Positions 45,503 through 54,266 of a DNA stretch of 64,000 bases are shown here, piece by piece. A program made the position numbers and the translations under genes. Source of the stretch: Mariniplasma anaerobium (GTDB taxonomy: Bacteria > Bacillota_I > Bacilli_A > Acholeplasmatales > Acholeplasmataceae); NCBI RefSeq assembly GCF_016865445.1, contig NZ_AP024412.1:558001-622000 (forward strand), read 5' to 3'. Positions within the stretch are counted from its first letter, which is position 1. Each line of letters starts with the position of its first letter. Under the pieces are notes generated by a model that made no database searches, had not been told where the DNA came from, and saw nothing but the letters and a program-made list of their open reading frames with translations.

Positions 45503-46360
45503 ATGCATAAAACAAAAGAGTTAGTAAGTATTAATAATATAAAGATGGCTGTATTTGATCTTGATGGCACACTTTTAAATTCTAAAGGTGATTTATCTGA
45601 AGAGAATATACAAACACTTATAAAAGCGAAACATAAAGGCTTAAAAATTGTGATTGCATCAGGTAGAATCTATCCGATGCTTCAATCATATATTAAGCGA
45701 ATTGGTGTTGTTGATTATGTCATTTCAGCAAACGGGGCATCTATTGATAAAATAGATGAACACATGCGAATTCATGAAATATATATTGATCAAAGTGAAG
45801 CCGAAAAGGTTGTTGATTTTTGTAAGTTAAATGATATTGAGTGTTTAATTTTAAAAAGAGAAGTAAGTTATTATCCTGATCGTAGTGAACGTTTAGAAAA
45901 ATTTCTAAATTATAATAATATTTCACAAGCATTAGGTTATGAAGCTATGGAATTAGCACACTATAATGAAAAATTTGATGAATATCATCATATTGAAAAA
46001 CTTTTAATTAATGAAAAAAATGATGTAAACATGCAAAAACTTATGCAGTTTATTGAATCAAATACGATTTTAAAATATACAAAATCCGGAAAGCTCTTGC
46101 TTGATATATCAAGTCAAGGTGTTAGTAAAGAAGAAGCATTGAAAAAAGTCTGTGAGTTTTGTGATATATCATTAGATGAAGTGATTGCTTTTGGTGATTA
46201 TGATAATGATATTGGCATGATGGAAGCGGCTGGTTTTAGTGTTGCTCCAAAAAACGCATCAGATAAAGCTTTAGAAGCCGCAGATTATATCACAATGTCA
46301 AATGATGATGATGGCATAGCATACGTGTTAAATAAATTAATAGAGATGGGGAAAATCTAA
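45503..46360 (+). CDS. HAD-superfamily phosphatase (Cof type)
   Basis: The 285 residues show HAD motif I VFDLDGTLLNSKG (about 16-28), motif II VIASGR, C2-type cap, and motif IV AFGDYDNDIGMMEAAG. Cof-type enzymes dephosphorylate sugar phosphates and cofactors. ATG 45503 follows GAGG by 7 bases; the ATG at residue 14 is a shorter alternative. It overlaps the next gene by one base. It may drain excess phosphorylated intermediates of the ascorbate pathway, which is inference from context. Confidence 0.85.
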   Translation: MHKTKELVSINNIKMAVFDLDGTLLNSKGDLSEENIQTLIKAKHKGLKIVIASGRIYPMLQSYIKRIGVVDYVISANGASIDKIDEHMRIHEIYIDQSEAEKVVDFCKLNDIECLILKREVSYYPDRSERLEKFLNYNNISQALGYEAMELAHYNEKFDEYHHIEKLLINEKNDVNMQKLMQFIESNTILKYTKSGKLLLDISSQGVSKEEALKKVCEFCDISLDEVIAFGDYDNDIGMMEAAGFSVAPKNASDKALEAADYITMSNDDDGIAYVLNKLIEMGKI

Positions 46361-47400
46361 TGAAAATAAAAAAAATAGTTTTAGATGAAATGTATCGTGC
46401 ATATTCAACTGGTTCAACAACAATTGATAATAAATTGTATTTAATTGTAGCTAGTGAAGCAATTGATGGAAGTTGTTATGCATATAGTGGAAAAGACTTT
46501 AGCGAGAAAAAAGTTGTTTGGGAAAAAGCTGGAGGCACAATGTCTATTGTCGAAATCCCAAATAGAAATGGTGAATTTTTAGCAGTTCAAGAATTTTTTC
46601 CTGGATTTAACGGGAAAACTTCTAAAGTTGTTCATGTGAAAATGGTTAATGATGAGTTTGTAGTAAATGATTTTATTGATCTACCTTATCTTCATCGCTT
46701 TGATTTGATTGAAGTTAATGGAGTTATCCATTTTATAGGTGCTACCCTTTGTACATCAAAGACTGATCGTGAAGACTGGTCTGATCCAGGTAAAATCTAT
46801 GTAGGCATTCTACCTAAAGATTTATCTAAAGGTATGCAATTAAAAGTAATCTATGAAAATTTAACACATAATCATGGATATTATCAATCAACTTATAAAG
46901 ATCAAAAATGTGGATATGTAACATCTGATGAAGGTGTCTTTGCGTGTGTTGCACCTAAAGATGAAAAAGGGGAATGGGAAATTTCTCATTTAATAGATCG
47001 AAAAGTAAGTGATGTTGCATTAGTTGATATTAATAACGATGGTAAATTAGAAATATTATCTATTGAACCATTCCATGGTAAAGATATTTATATTTATAAT
47101 GAAGTTGATGGAAAATATGAAGAAACATTTCATTTAGATAGAGAATTAGAATTTGCGCATGCAATTGCAGGCACAACAATTCTAGGTCAAAGTGCATTTG
47201 TATGTGGTATAAGAAGATTAAATAAAGAATTGTTTTATTTGACTTATAATAAAGAAAAAAATGATTATGACTTAACAATGATTGACGAAGGGTGTGGACC
47301 TGCTAATATAGTGATTGTAAACCAAGAAAATCAAGACATTATCTTGGCTTCAAATAATACGATTCATCAGGCTGCAGTTTATATCATCACTAAAGATTAA
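46360..47400 (+). CDS. Propeller-like protein of unknown function in the ula operon
   Basis: The 346 residues have no signal peptide or membrane segment, and no family is recognised. Repeated beta-rich units suggest a propeller. One unit carries VALVDINNDGKLEILSIEP, a DxNxDGxxE FG-GAP/VCBS-like calcium-binding motif. Conserved-looking histidines and acidic residues (LPYLHRFDLIEVNG, LTHNHGYYQS, LEFAHAIAG) could form a metal or active site. It lies between a HAD phosphatase and ulaF with overlaps or short gaps, where an UlaD decarboxylase would be expected. An enzymatic role is possible but unproven. Confidence 0.7.
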   Translation: MKIKKIVLDEMYRAYSTGSTTIDNKLYLIVASEAIDGSCYAYSGKDFSEKKVVWEKAGGTMSIVEIPNRNGEFLAVQEFFPGFNGKTSKVVHVKMVNDEFVVNDFIDLPYLHRFDLIEVNGVIHFIGATLCTSKTDREDWSDPGKIYVGILPKDLSKGMQLKVIYENLTHNHGYYQSTYKDQKCGYVTSDEGVFACVAPKDEKGEWEISHLIDRKVSDVALVDINNDGKLEILSIEPFHGKDIYIYNEVDGKYEETFHLDRELEFAHAIAGTTILGQSAFVCGIRRLNKELFYLTYNKEKNDYDLTMIDEGCGPANIVIVNQENQDIILASNNTIHQAAVYIITKD

Positions 47401-47411
47401 GGAGTAAATTT

Positions 47412-48110
47412 ATGATAAAAGATACTAAAATTAAAGTTTTAGAAGCTAATTTGTATTTACCTAAACATGATTTAGTTAAATTCACTTGGGGTAATGTATC
47501 AGAACGTGACTTAGATACTGGTTATGTTGTGATTAAGCCTTCTGGTGTTTCATATGACAATATGAAAGCAGATGATATGGTTGTTTTAGATTTAAACGGA
47601 AAAATCATTGAAGGTAGTTTAAATCCATCTAGTGATACTAAAACACATTTAGAGGTATATAAAGCATTTCCTGAAGTCAATGGCATCTGTCATGTACATT
47701 CAACACATGCAACAGCTTACGCACAAGCAGGAAAGCCTATTAGAGCACTTGGAACAACACATGCTGACTATTTTTATGGTGATGTGAGTTGTTTAAGAGT
47801 TTTGACTAAAGAAGAAATTGATGAAGATTATGAAAGACATACAGGTCTTGTTATCGTTGATCATTTTAAGGGATCTAAAATTTTAGAAAATCCTGCGATT
47901 CTATTAGAAGGTCATGGTGTTTTTACTTTTGGTAAAGATGCGAAAGATTCTGTGTTTCACGCATCTGTATTAGAAGAAGTCGCAAAAATGAATGTTTTAA
48001 CTGAAACGATTAATCCTGAAGTTAAACAAATGCCAAGTTATTTAAAAGATAAACATTATTTACGTAAACATGGTAAAGATGCTTATTATGGTCAAGGTAA
48101 AAAGAAATGA
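47412..48110 (+). CDS. ulaF: L-ribulose-5-phosphate 4-epimerase
   Basis: The 232 residues belong to the class II aldolase/AraD family: FTWGNVSERD, IKPSGVSYD, SSDTKTHLEVYKAFP, HVHSTHATAYAQA with zinc-binding histidines, and LEGHGVFTFGKD. It converts L-ribulose-5-phosphate to D-xylulose-5-phosphate, which enters the pentose phosphate pathway. AGGAG precedes ATG 47412. It overlaps ulaE by 4 bases. AraD homologues of arabinose pathways are similar; the operon favours UlaF. Confidence 0.92.
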   Translation: MIKDTKIKVLEANLYLPKHDLVKFTWGNVSERDLDTGYVVIKPSGVSYDNMKADDMVVLDLNGKIIEGSLNPSSDTKTHLEVYKAFPEVNGICHVHSTHATAYAQAGKPIRALGTTHADYFYGDVSCLRVLTKEEIDEDYERHTGLVIVDHFKGSKILENPAILLEGHGVFTFGKDAKDSVFHASVLEEVAKMNVLTETINPEVKQMPSYLKDKHYLRKHGKDAYYGQGKKK

Positions 48111-48964
48111 AAGCATATCGATTAGGTCTTTATGAAAAATCAATGCCAAACACACTTTCTTTTAAAGAAAAACTAGAAGTTACTAAACATAGTGGATTTG
48201 ATTTTATTGAACTTTCAATTGATGAAAGTGATGAAAAATTAAAACGTCTAGATTATGATATGAAAACAATTAAAGAGATGAAAAGAGATATGGATGAAAC
48301 AGGCGTTTACATTCAATCGATTTGCTTAAGTGGACATCGAAGATTTCCACTCGGATCGCTGGATCAAAGTGCATCAGATAAATCATTAGAAGTGATGCGA
48401 AAAGCAATCATCTTAGCTCATAAATTAGGTGTTAGATATATTCAAATAGCAGGATATGATACTTTTTATGATATTTCAAGTGATGAAACTAAACTAAAAT
48501 TTTTAGCTAATTTAAAAATATCAGTCCAATATGCAGCAATATATGGCGTGATTCTAGCTTTTGAAACAATGGAAACCAGTTTTATGAATACTACAGAAAA
48601 AGCGATGCACTACGTAGAGTTAATCAATAGTCCATATTTAAAAGTATATCCAGACATCGGAAATATTACCAATGCGTTTGATGCAAATCACGAATTGGTT
48701 CAAAAAGATTTGCGATTAGGTCGTGGGTCTATAGTTGCGGCACATTTAAAAGAAACAAGACCGGGATTGTTTAGAAATTTAATGTTTGGTCAAGGGCATA
48801 CAAATTACCAAGCATGTCTAACTGAGTTAATTGATCAAGGTGTTAGATTATTTGTTGGAGAGTTTTGGTATTTAGATAATAATGATTGGAAAGAAAATAT
48901 AGAAAGAGCTTATCAATTTTTATCAAAAAATATAGAAAGTGTGATTAAAAATGAAAACACTTGA
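48107..48964 (+). CDS. ulaE: L-ribulose-5-phosphate 3-epimerase
   Basis: The 285 residues follow the UlaE/SgbU TIM-barrel family: YRLGLYEKSMP, GFDFIELSIDESDE, SICLSGHRRFPLGS, ILAFETMETSFMNT, VYPDIGNITNA and VGEFWY. It epimerises L-xylulose-5-phosphate at C3 to L-ribulose-5-phosphate. The ATG overlaps the ulaF stop, and the ptsI ATG lies inside its own end. Confidence 0.93.
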   Translation: MKAYRLGLYEKSMPNTLSFKEKLEVTKHSGFDFIELSIDESDEKLKRLDYDMKTIKEMKRDMDETGVYIQSICLSGHRRFPLGSLDQSASDKSLEVMRKAIILAHKLGVRYIQIAGYDTFYDISSDETKLKFLANLKISVQYAAIYGVILAFETMETSFMNTTEKAMHYVELINSPYLKVYPDIGNITNAFDANHELVQKDLRLGRGSIVAAHLKETRPGLFRNLMFGQGHTNYQACLTELIDQGVRLFVGEFWYLDNNDWKENIERAYQFLSKNIESVIKNENT

Positions 48965-50690
48965 TAAAGGACAAAATGTCTCATTAGGTATTGGTATAGG
49001 TAAAGCATATATTTACAAACGCTATGAATCAAAAGTAGATGAAGCTTATATTGAAGCAGAAGATGCTAAAAAAACGTTTGAAAGATATCTAGAAGTTAAA
49101 GCCAATGCAATGGAAGAAATTAAAAAAATATATGATTTTTTAGAGGCACAAAAAGATGAAAAAGCTAAAATCTTTAGAGCTCATCTTGATATAGTTGATG
49201 ATGTAGCAATTGATGATGAAATATCTTCTAACATTAAAGATATGCATTATGATTGTGGATATGCAATCGATACGGTTTATGATATGTTTATCGAGATGCT
49301 ATCACAAGTAGAAGATGAATTGATTAGAGAAAGAGTTGCAGATTTAAAAGATGTTAAATTAAGATTACTTAGAATCTTAGATGGCGTAAAAGAATCAAAT
49401 TTAGCGCTTCTTGAAGAAGATAGCATAGTCATCGCAAATGATTTATATCCTTCAGATACCGCAACTATTGATAGATTCCATGTAAAAGGGATTGTTACTG
49501 AAGTTGGTGGTAAGACATCACATACAGCTATTATTGCGAAAAGCTATGAAATACCAGCTATCTTAGGTGTTAGCCAAGCAATGCAAATCATCAAGCATGA
49601 TGATATGATCATCTTAGATGCTACAACTAATCAAATCATTATTAATCCAGATGAAAAATTGTTAAATACTTATAAAGTTAAACAAAAAGAAGCTTTAGAA
49701 GCTAAAGAAAAGATTAAAGCATATCTTGATAAAGATTCAATAACAAAAGATGGTGTTAAAGTAGAATTAGGCTTAAATATTGGTTCAGCAAGCGAAGAAG
49801 AGTTATCTTTTGAACCTTATGTTGATGGTGTTGGTCTATTTAGAACTGAATTTTTGTATATGGAATCAGATACAATGCCTAGTGAAGAAAAACAATTTCG
49901 TGTATACAAAAAGACATTAACTAAATTTGGTAAAAAACCTGTTATTTTAAGAACACTTGATATAGGTGGAGATAAGACTTTAAAATATATGGAGCTTCCT
50001 AAGGAAGATAATCCATTTTTAGGCAAACGTGCCATTAGATTGTGTTTTGATCACATGGAAATGTTTAAAACACAATTAAGAGCTGCATTAAGAGCTTCTG
50101 TATATGGAAATTTATGGGTTATGTTTCCAATGGTTGGAAGTGTCGATGATATCTTACGATTAAGAGAAATTTTTAATGAAGTTAAAAAAGAATTAGATGA
50201 AAAAAATATTGCATATAAAGATGATGTTAAATTTGGAGTTATGATTGAAATACCAGCACTTATTATCATTTCTGATATTGTTAGCCAAATCGTAGATTTC
50301 GCTAGCATAGGCACAAATGATTTAACACAATATTTAACTGCAGTTGACAGAATGAATCCAGATATTGCATCATATTATCAAAACTATGCACCAAGTATAT
50401 TTAGAACAATGAAAATGGCTGCTGATTACTTTAACAAAGCTAATAAACCATTATCTGTATGTGGTGAACTTGGTGGAGATTTAATTGGTGCACCATTATT
50501 AATAGGTATGGGTATTAAAAAATTAAGTATGAATCAAGCATCGATTGCTCCAATCAAGCAAATGATTGGTCAATATACACTAGAAGAACTTAAAACAATG
50601 GCAGATAAAGCATTAAACATGCATCAAGAAAAAGATATAAAAAAATATGTTCTAGAAGAACATAAAAAAAAGGGAGTTAATCATGTATAA
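48951..50690 (+). CDS. ptsI: PTS enzyme I, encoded within the ula operon
   Basis: The 579 residues have the phosphohistidine motif GGKTSHTAIIAKSYEIPAIL (His near residue 190), the PEP-binding region ILRTLDIGGDKTLKY, MIEIPALIIIS and SVCGELGGD. Enzyme I starts the PTS phosphate chain from phosphoenolpyruvate. The start overlaps ulaE by 14 bases, and no strong ribosome site is present, so coupling is likely. Presence here with ptsH gives the ascorbate system a complete phosphate relay. Whether this is the only ptsHI of the genome is not known. Confidence 0.95.
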   Translation: MKTLDKGQNVSLGIGIGKAYIYKRYESKVDEAYIEAEDAKKTFERYLEVKANAMEEIKKIYDFLEAQKDEKAKIFRAHLDIVDDVAIDDEISSNIKDMHYDCGYAIDTVYDMFIEMLSQVEDELIRERVADLKDVKLRLLRILDGVKESNLALLEEDSIVIANDLYPSDTATIDRFHVKGIVTEVGGKTSHTAIIAKSYEIPAILGVSQAMQIIKHDDMIILDATTNQIIINPDEKLLNTYKVKQKEALEAKEKIKAYLDKDSITKDGVKVELGLNIGSASEEELSFEPYVDGVGLFRTEFLYMESDTMPSEEKQFRVYKKTLTKFGKKPVILRTLDIGGDKTLKYMELPKEDNPFLGKRAIRLCFDHMEMFKTQLRAALRASVYGNLWVMFPMVGSVDDILRLREIFNEVKKELDEKNIAYKDDVKFGVMIEIPALIIISDIVSQIVDFASIGTNDLTQYLTAVDRMNPDIASYYQNYAPSIFRTMKMAADYFNKANKPLSVCGELGGDLIGAPLLIGMGIKKLSMNQASIAPIKQMIGQYTLEELKTMADKALNMHQEKDIKKYVLEEHKKKGVNHV

Positions 50691-50955
50691 AAAACAAATT
50701 CAAATTACGAATCCATCAGGATTACACGCAAGACCAGGTTCAGACTTTGTTAACTTAGCTAAAAAGTTTGAATCAACGATTAAATTATTTAGACTTGATA
50801 AACCAGAAAAAATTGCAAATGCTAAATCAATCGTATTTGTTTTATCATTAGGCATTAAAAAAGATATGATCATAGAAATTCAAGCTACTGGCGCAGATGA
50901 AAAAGAAGCAGTTGAACAATTAGTTGCGTTTGTAGAAGGCGGATTAGGCGAATAA
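50683..50955 (+). CDS. ptsH: PTS phosphocarrier protein HPr
   Basis: The 90 residues contain NPSGLHARPGSDFVNLAKKF with active His near residue 15, and ANAKSIVFVLSLG with the regulatory serine position kept. The serine suggests control by HPr kinase and CcpA-type catabolite repression, in line with the cre-like site upstream of the operon. It overlaps ptsI by 8 bases, and GGGAG precedes ATG 50683. Gene order ptsI-ptsH is the reverse of the usual ptsH-ptsI. Confidence 0.95.
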   Translation: MYKKQIQITNPSGLHARPGSDFVNLAKKFESTIKLFRLDKPEKIANAKSIVFVLSLGIKKDMIIEIQATGADEKEAVEQLVAFVEGGLGE

Positions 50956-50969
50956 AAATATAATTAAAT

Positions 50970-51021
50970 GAAAAAGGCGTGTACAATATTGATTTTCATC
51001 AATCGTGTACACGTCTTTTTC
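50970..51021 (+). terminator. Terminator of the ula-pts operon
   Basis: AAAAAGgCGTGTACA pairs with TGTACACGtCTTTTT, and the loop itself folds as ATTGAT-TTTC-ATCAAT. The result is a very long hairpin with a T-run. Confidence 0.9.
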
Positions 51022-51345
51022 TTGTAGAAAAACACATCTATCCGTTTATTTTCATAATTGCTAGTCAAGTCGCGTTAACAACTAGATAAGCAATAGGAGA
51101 TGTCATATTTATTAGATGAGTATCTGCTTAGAAAATCGCAAGATATTCAACTATATTAAAACCAATAAATCCCCCCCAAGTGATATCTTTTAAACTTTTA
51201 GCAAAAATGCTTATCAGTTTAAACATTAGACATCCTTTTTATTGGGTAAACTTGTAATTAAGAAAAACTATAATGCTTGGATTTTAGGATTTAGAACTAA
51301 ATTTTATCTAAAATGAGTAGAAGAATAACTCATCTATTTTTTTTG
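51022..51345. other. Intergenic region without gene
   Basis: These 320 bases show no plausible coding frame or tRNA. There is a run of seven to eight C residues at 51171-51178 and a short inverted repeat ATGAGT/ACTCAT (51312-51333) before a T-run, directly downstream of the DUF134 gene on the other strand. It may act as a weak terminator. Confidence 0.5.
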
Positions 51346-51855
51346 TTAAGCTTTATCGCTCTCTTTTTCTTCTTCATGCTCATGATCATGACAATGTCCT
51401 TTTCCATGTCCATCTTTATGACCGTGACCGTCTCCGTGTCCATGACCATCTTTGTGTCCATGACCATGTTCATGACCTTCGCCATCTTCATGACAATGTC
51501 CATCTCCATGTCCATGACCTTCACCCTGACCATAACCCTTCATACAACCTTTTCTATCTTTATGTGCATCTTCATCACATAACTCGTAATGACCGCCACC
51601 AACTTGAATGCCTTTGCTTTCTATTAAAGCAGTTGCGATTAAAGTTCTTGCTTGATCATAGAGCGCTTGAACGGTTGTTCTTGCAACATTCATTAATTTA
51701 GAAGCTTCATCTTGATTAAGGTTTTCATAATCAATTAAGCGAATAGTTTCAAATTGCTCCATGGTGATTTGTATGGTTTCTTTATGTTTTTTAGGATGTC
51801 CATAATAAAATTCTGTTGCACAGCATACAGTTTTTAATTTTTGTGGTCTTGGCAT
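51346..51855 (-). CDS. DUF134/UPF0251 DNA-binding protein with histidine-rich tail
   Basis: The 169 residues comprise a DUF134 helix-turn-helix module (MPRPQKLKTVCCATEFYYGH; then TMEQFETIRLIDYENLNQDEASKLMNVART quoted in part: DEASKLMNVARTTVQALYDQ; about 1-95) and a tail of about 65 residues made of Gly-His and Asp-Gly-His units with over 20 histidines and a few cysteines. The tail probably binds Ni, Zn, Cu or Co. DUF134 members are often encoded near iron-molybdenum cofactor-type proteins, but none is seen here. AAAGGA precedes ATG 51855. The promoter carries a large palindrome. Confidence 0.85.
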   Translation of the reverse strand: MPRPQKLKTVCCATEFYYGHPKKHKETIQITMEQFETIRLIDYENLNQDEASKLMNVARTTVQALYDQARTLIATALIESKGIQVGGGHYELCDEDAHKDRKGCMKGYGQGEGHGHGDGHCHEDGEGHEHGHGHKDGHGHGDGHGHKDGHGKGHCHDHEHEEEKESDKA

Positions 51856-51886
51856 ATTTTATTTCCTTTCGCATTTTACTACCATA

Positions 51887-51917
51887 ATTGTATCATATTA
51901 TTGACATATGTCAATAA
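51887..51917 (-). promoter_or_regulatory. DUF134 gene promoter with a 20-bp palindromic operator
   Basis: On the minus strand, TTGACA (complement of 51909-51914) and TACAAT (complement of 51887-51892) are 16 bases apart. The -35 box is embedded in the perfect palindrome TTATTGACATATGTCAATAA (51898-51917). A dimeric regulator bound there would block RNA polymerase. Autoregulation by the DUF134 protein is inferred. Confidence 0.7.
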
Positions 51918-51923
51918 CAAAGT

Positions 51924-51964
51924 ATAAAAAAAGATGCTAGTTTTTATTTTTAACTAACATCTCA
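51924..51964 (-). terminator. Terminator of the CPBP protease gene
   Basis: On the minus strand AGATGtTAGTT pairs with AACTAgCATCT around an A/T loop, followed by TTTTTTT. It lies just past the stop at 51976. Confidence 0.8.
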
Positions 51965-51975
51965 TTAATATTTAA

Positions 51976-53157
51976 TTAAAATAGGAATATACTTGCAACA
52001 ACACTAATTAAATTTACCAATATATGAACCACTATTGGGGCCATAATATTCTTGTTATTCTTAAGATAAATATATCCGAATATTGCACCCATTGTGAAGT
52101 AGCTGACTCCATTGATTAATGCTGATGCTAAGGAAGCTTCAGCAGTTAAATGAATTGCTCCAAAAACAACTGCAGAAACCACTAAGGCTAATTTTTGATT
52201 ATTGATTAATCCGAAAATTGATTTTCTAAATACAAGTTCTTCAACTATTGGTCCAATGATAACAGCTGACAAGACGATAAATATAACACCATCTGAGTTA
52301 AGCATTCTAACAATAGTCATCTGATTGACGGACTCACTAATAGGAGTAGCAAATGCATTACTTAAAAGTTCTGATATAAAACCAGATAAATAATTTCCTA
52401 ATAAGACATATAGATAACCAGTTACAATAATAACAAGCCATTGATTTTTTACCAATTTAAAACGTTTAAAGTCATATTTCAAATCACTTATTAAGAAACG
52501 TAATAATAACACAAGCAAAATCGCATATATTAAAATTTGATATAGTGATTGATAAAATGGTGTTAGACTAGATGCAGTATAATCAATGATTTGGATATCA
52601 TCGGTTAAAAAGTAGTTAGGTAGAACTTGATCATCAGTCTGATATCTTGTAATTTCTAAAGTTTCATCGGTATCCCAATAATTAAGTTGAGTATCATCAT
52701 TATAATAGATAGAAAAAAACAATGTTTCATTATATCCAGTAACTACAGTGTGATCATAATTCCAAGTGACAAGAAGTCCATCAATATATGGATTAGATGC
52801 ATTAAAAATAACAAGATGATTAAGCGTTCCATCAGTAGCAGTTCCTAGGATTCCTAAATAACCACTATATGATTCTTCATATAAAGTATATGTGTCAGGA
52901 TCCATTAAAGTGATACCAGATACATCCATAAGTAGATTTTCTAATACGATTTCATCTTTGCTATATTCTTTAATTGCACCAGGGATATTTGAAAATGCGA
53001 CTAGTAGTAGTGCATTTAACACAAACATAACTAAAAGATAAGTTAAAATAGCATACGCATAATTTTTTTTATCTCTTGGTTTTGGTGGTTCATTTCTCTC
53101 TTTTATTTCTTCTTTGAATAAATTTTCAAATTCTATGATTTCATTATTTTCGTTCAT
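51976..53157 (-). CDS. CPBP-family intramembrane metalloprotease
   Basis: The protein has 393 residues. After an N-terminal acidic cytosolic part and one membrane helix comes an extracytoplasmic domain (about 65-200), then a multi-helix membrane domain with the CPBP motifs: EELVFRKSIFG (EExxxR), FGAIHLTAE (FxxxH) and HILVNLI (HxxxN). Members are homologues of Rce1 and some bacteriocin self-immunity proteins. The large outer domain is unusual for the family. GGGTGAGG on the minus strand supports the ATG ending at 53157 rather than the GTG ending at 53166. The substrate is unknown. Confidence 0.85.
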   Translation of the reverse strand: MNENNEIIEFENLFKEEIKERNEPPKPRDKKNYAYAILTYLLVMFVLNALLLVAFSNIPGAIKEYSKDEIVLENLLMDVSGITLMDPDTYTLYEESYSGYLGILGTATDGTLNHLVIFNASNPYIDGLLVTWNYDHTVVTGYNETLFFSIYYNDDTQLNYWDTDETLEITRYQTDDQVLPNYFLTDDIQIIDYTASSLTPFYQSLYQILIYAILLVLLLRFLISDLKYDFKRFKLVKNQWLVIIVTGYLYVLLGNYLSGFISELLSNAFATPISESVNQMTIVRMLNSDGVIFIVLSAVIIGPIVEELVFRKSIFGLINNQKLALVVSAVVFGAIHLTAEASLASALINGVSYFTMGAIFGYIYLKNNKNIMAPIVVHILVNLISVVASIFLF

Positions 53158-53260
53158 TATCCTCACCCAAAACCATTATAACGTAAAATGGCTTTATTTC
53201 ATACATTTGTGATAAAAAATGTGATAATATATAAGTAAGCAAAGTGATGAGGTGTTAATG

Positions 53261-53848
53261 ATGAAAATCTTAATAGCAAGCCATAATGAACATAAGATAA
53301 AAGAGTTCAAAGAAATTTTTAAAGATACGGATATCACATTGATATCTCTAAAAGACTTAAATGATACTTTTGAAGTCGAAGAGACTGAACATACATTTAC
53401 AAAAAACGCTATATTAAAAGCTAAATATTTTGCTAAAAAATATAGAATGCCTGCGATATCTGATGATTCTGGTCTTTCAGTTGTAGCTCTTGATGGTAAA
53501 CCTGGTATACATTCTAAAAGATACGCAAACGGTAATGACGTAGATAACAATATAAAACTATTAAAAGCATTAGAAGGCGTTAAAGATAGAGAAGCCTATT
53601 TTACATCTGTCGTTGCGCTTTATTATCCAGATTGCACATATAAGACTTATAAAGGTGTTGTTTATGGCACAATTGGATATGAATTTGAGGATATTAAAGC
53701 ATTTGGATATGATCCTATTTTTTATCCTAAAGGATATGATCAATCATTTGCAAATTTAGGATCACATATTAAAAATGAAATATCTCATCGAGCGATTGCC
53801 TTAAAAAAAGTTAAGGAGGATCTTCATGAAATTATTAATCACAAGTGA
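53261..53848 (+). CDS. rdgB: XTP/dITP diphosphatase (RdgB/HAM1)
   Basis: The 195 residues contain ASHNEHKIKEFKEIF, DDSGLSVVALDGKPGIHSKR and FGYDPIF, the family's nucleotide and metal contacts. It removes deaminated purine nucleotides such as dITP and XTP. GAGGTG ends at 53254, 6 bases before ATG 53261; the ATG at 53258 is an alternative. It overlaps the phosphodiesterase gene, as rdgB (ysnA) and ysnB are adjacent in Bacillus. Confidence 0.94.
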   Translation: MKILIASHNEHKIKEFKEIFKDTDITLISLKDLNDTFEVEETEHTFTKNAILKAKYFAKKYRMPAISDDSGLSVVALDGKPGIHSKRYANGNDVDNNIKLLKALEGVKDREAYFTSVVALYYPDCTYKTYKGVVYGTIGYEFEDIKAFGYDPIFYPKGYDQSFANLGSHIKNEISHRAIALKKVKEDLHEIINHK

Positions 53849-54266
53849 TATCCATGGGAATGAAGAAAGATTAAAAGAAGTCGTTAAAAAGCATAAAGAC
53901 ATAGATTATCATTTAAATGCAGGAGATATCTGCTTAGATCCGATCGTATATGAAAAATATCATATCATTTTAGTTAAAGGAAATAATGATTTTTTCTCAT
54001 CTGAACCTTTATTTAGAGTTCTTGATTTAAATGGTGTTAAAATATACTTAACACATGGACATAAAGAGCATGTTAAATACGGATTAGATAAACTCTTATT
54101 AAATGCTCAGATACACGAATCAAATTTGGTTATATTTGGCCATACACATCAAAAATATTTGAAAATAGATCCACAAATAACTATACTGAATCCAGGAGCG
54201 TTAGGTGATTATCATAAAAGCTATGCTATTTATGATGAGGGTCAAATCACTTTTTATACATTATGA
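53826..54266 (+). CDS. YfcE/MJ0936-family phosphodiesterase
   Basis: The 146 residues carry calcineurin-like metal motifs TSDIHGNEERLKE, NAGDICLD, VKGNNDFF, THGHKEH, FGHTHQKY and NPGALGDY. Such small enzymes hydrolyse phosphodiesters, but the natural substrate is often unknown. AAGGAGG lies before ATG 53826, inside the end of rdgB, and the stop overlaps the next start by 4 bases. This starts a run of overlapping genes to 59203. Confidence 0.9.
   Translation: MKLLITSDIHGNEERLKEVVKKHKDIDYHLNAGDICLDPIVYEKYHIILVKGNNDFFSSEPLFRVLDLNGVKIYLTHGHKEHVKYGLDKLLLNAQIHESNLVIFGHTHQKYLKIDPQITILNPGALGDYHKSYAIYDEGQITFYTL

Noticed and set aside
51171-51178. Poly-C tract as a phase-variation switch
   Set aside because: It lies in an intergenic region more than 160 bases from any start codon and on no promoter I can see; a tract of this length in an AT-rich genome is odd but has no target.
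51313-51582. Plus-strand frame of 89 codons with Met/Ser/Thr-rich repeats
   Set aside because: It is the antisense shadow of the Gly-His repeat tail of the DUF134 gene; the composition follows from the repeated codons on the other strand.
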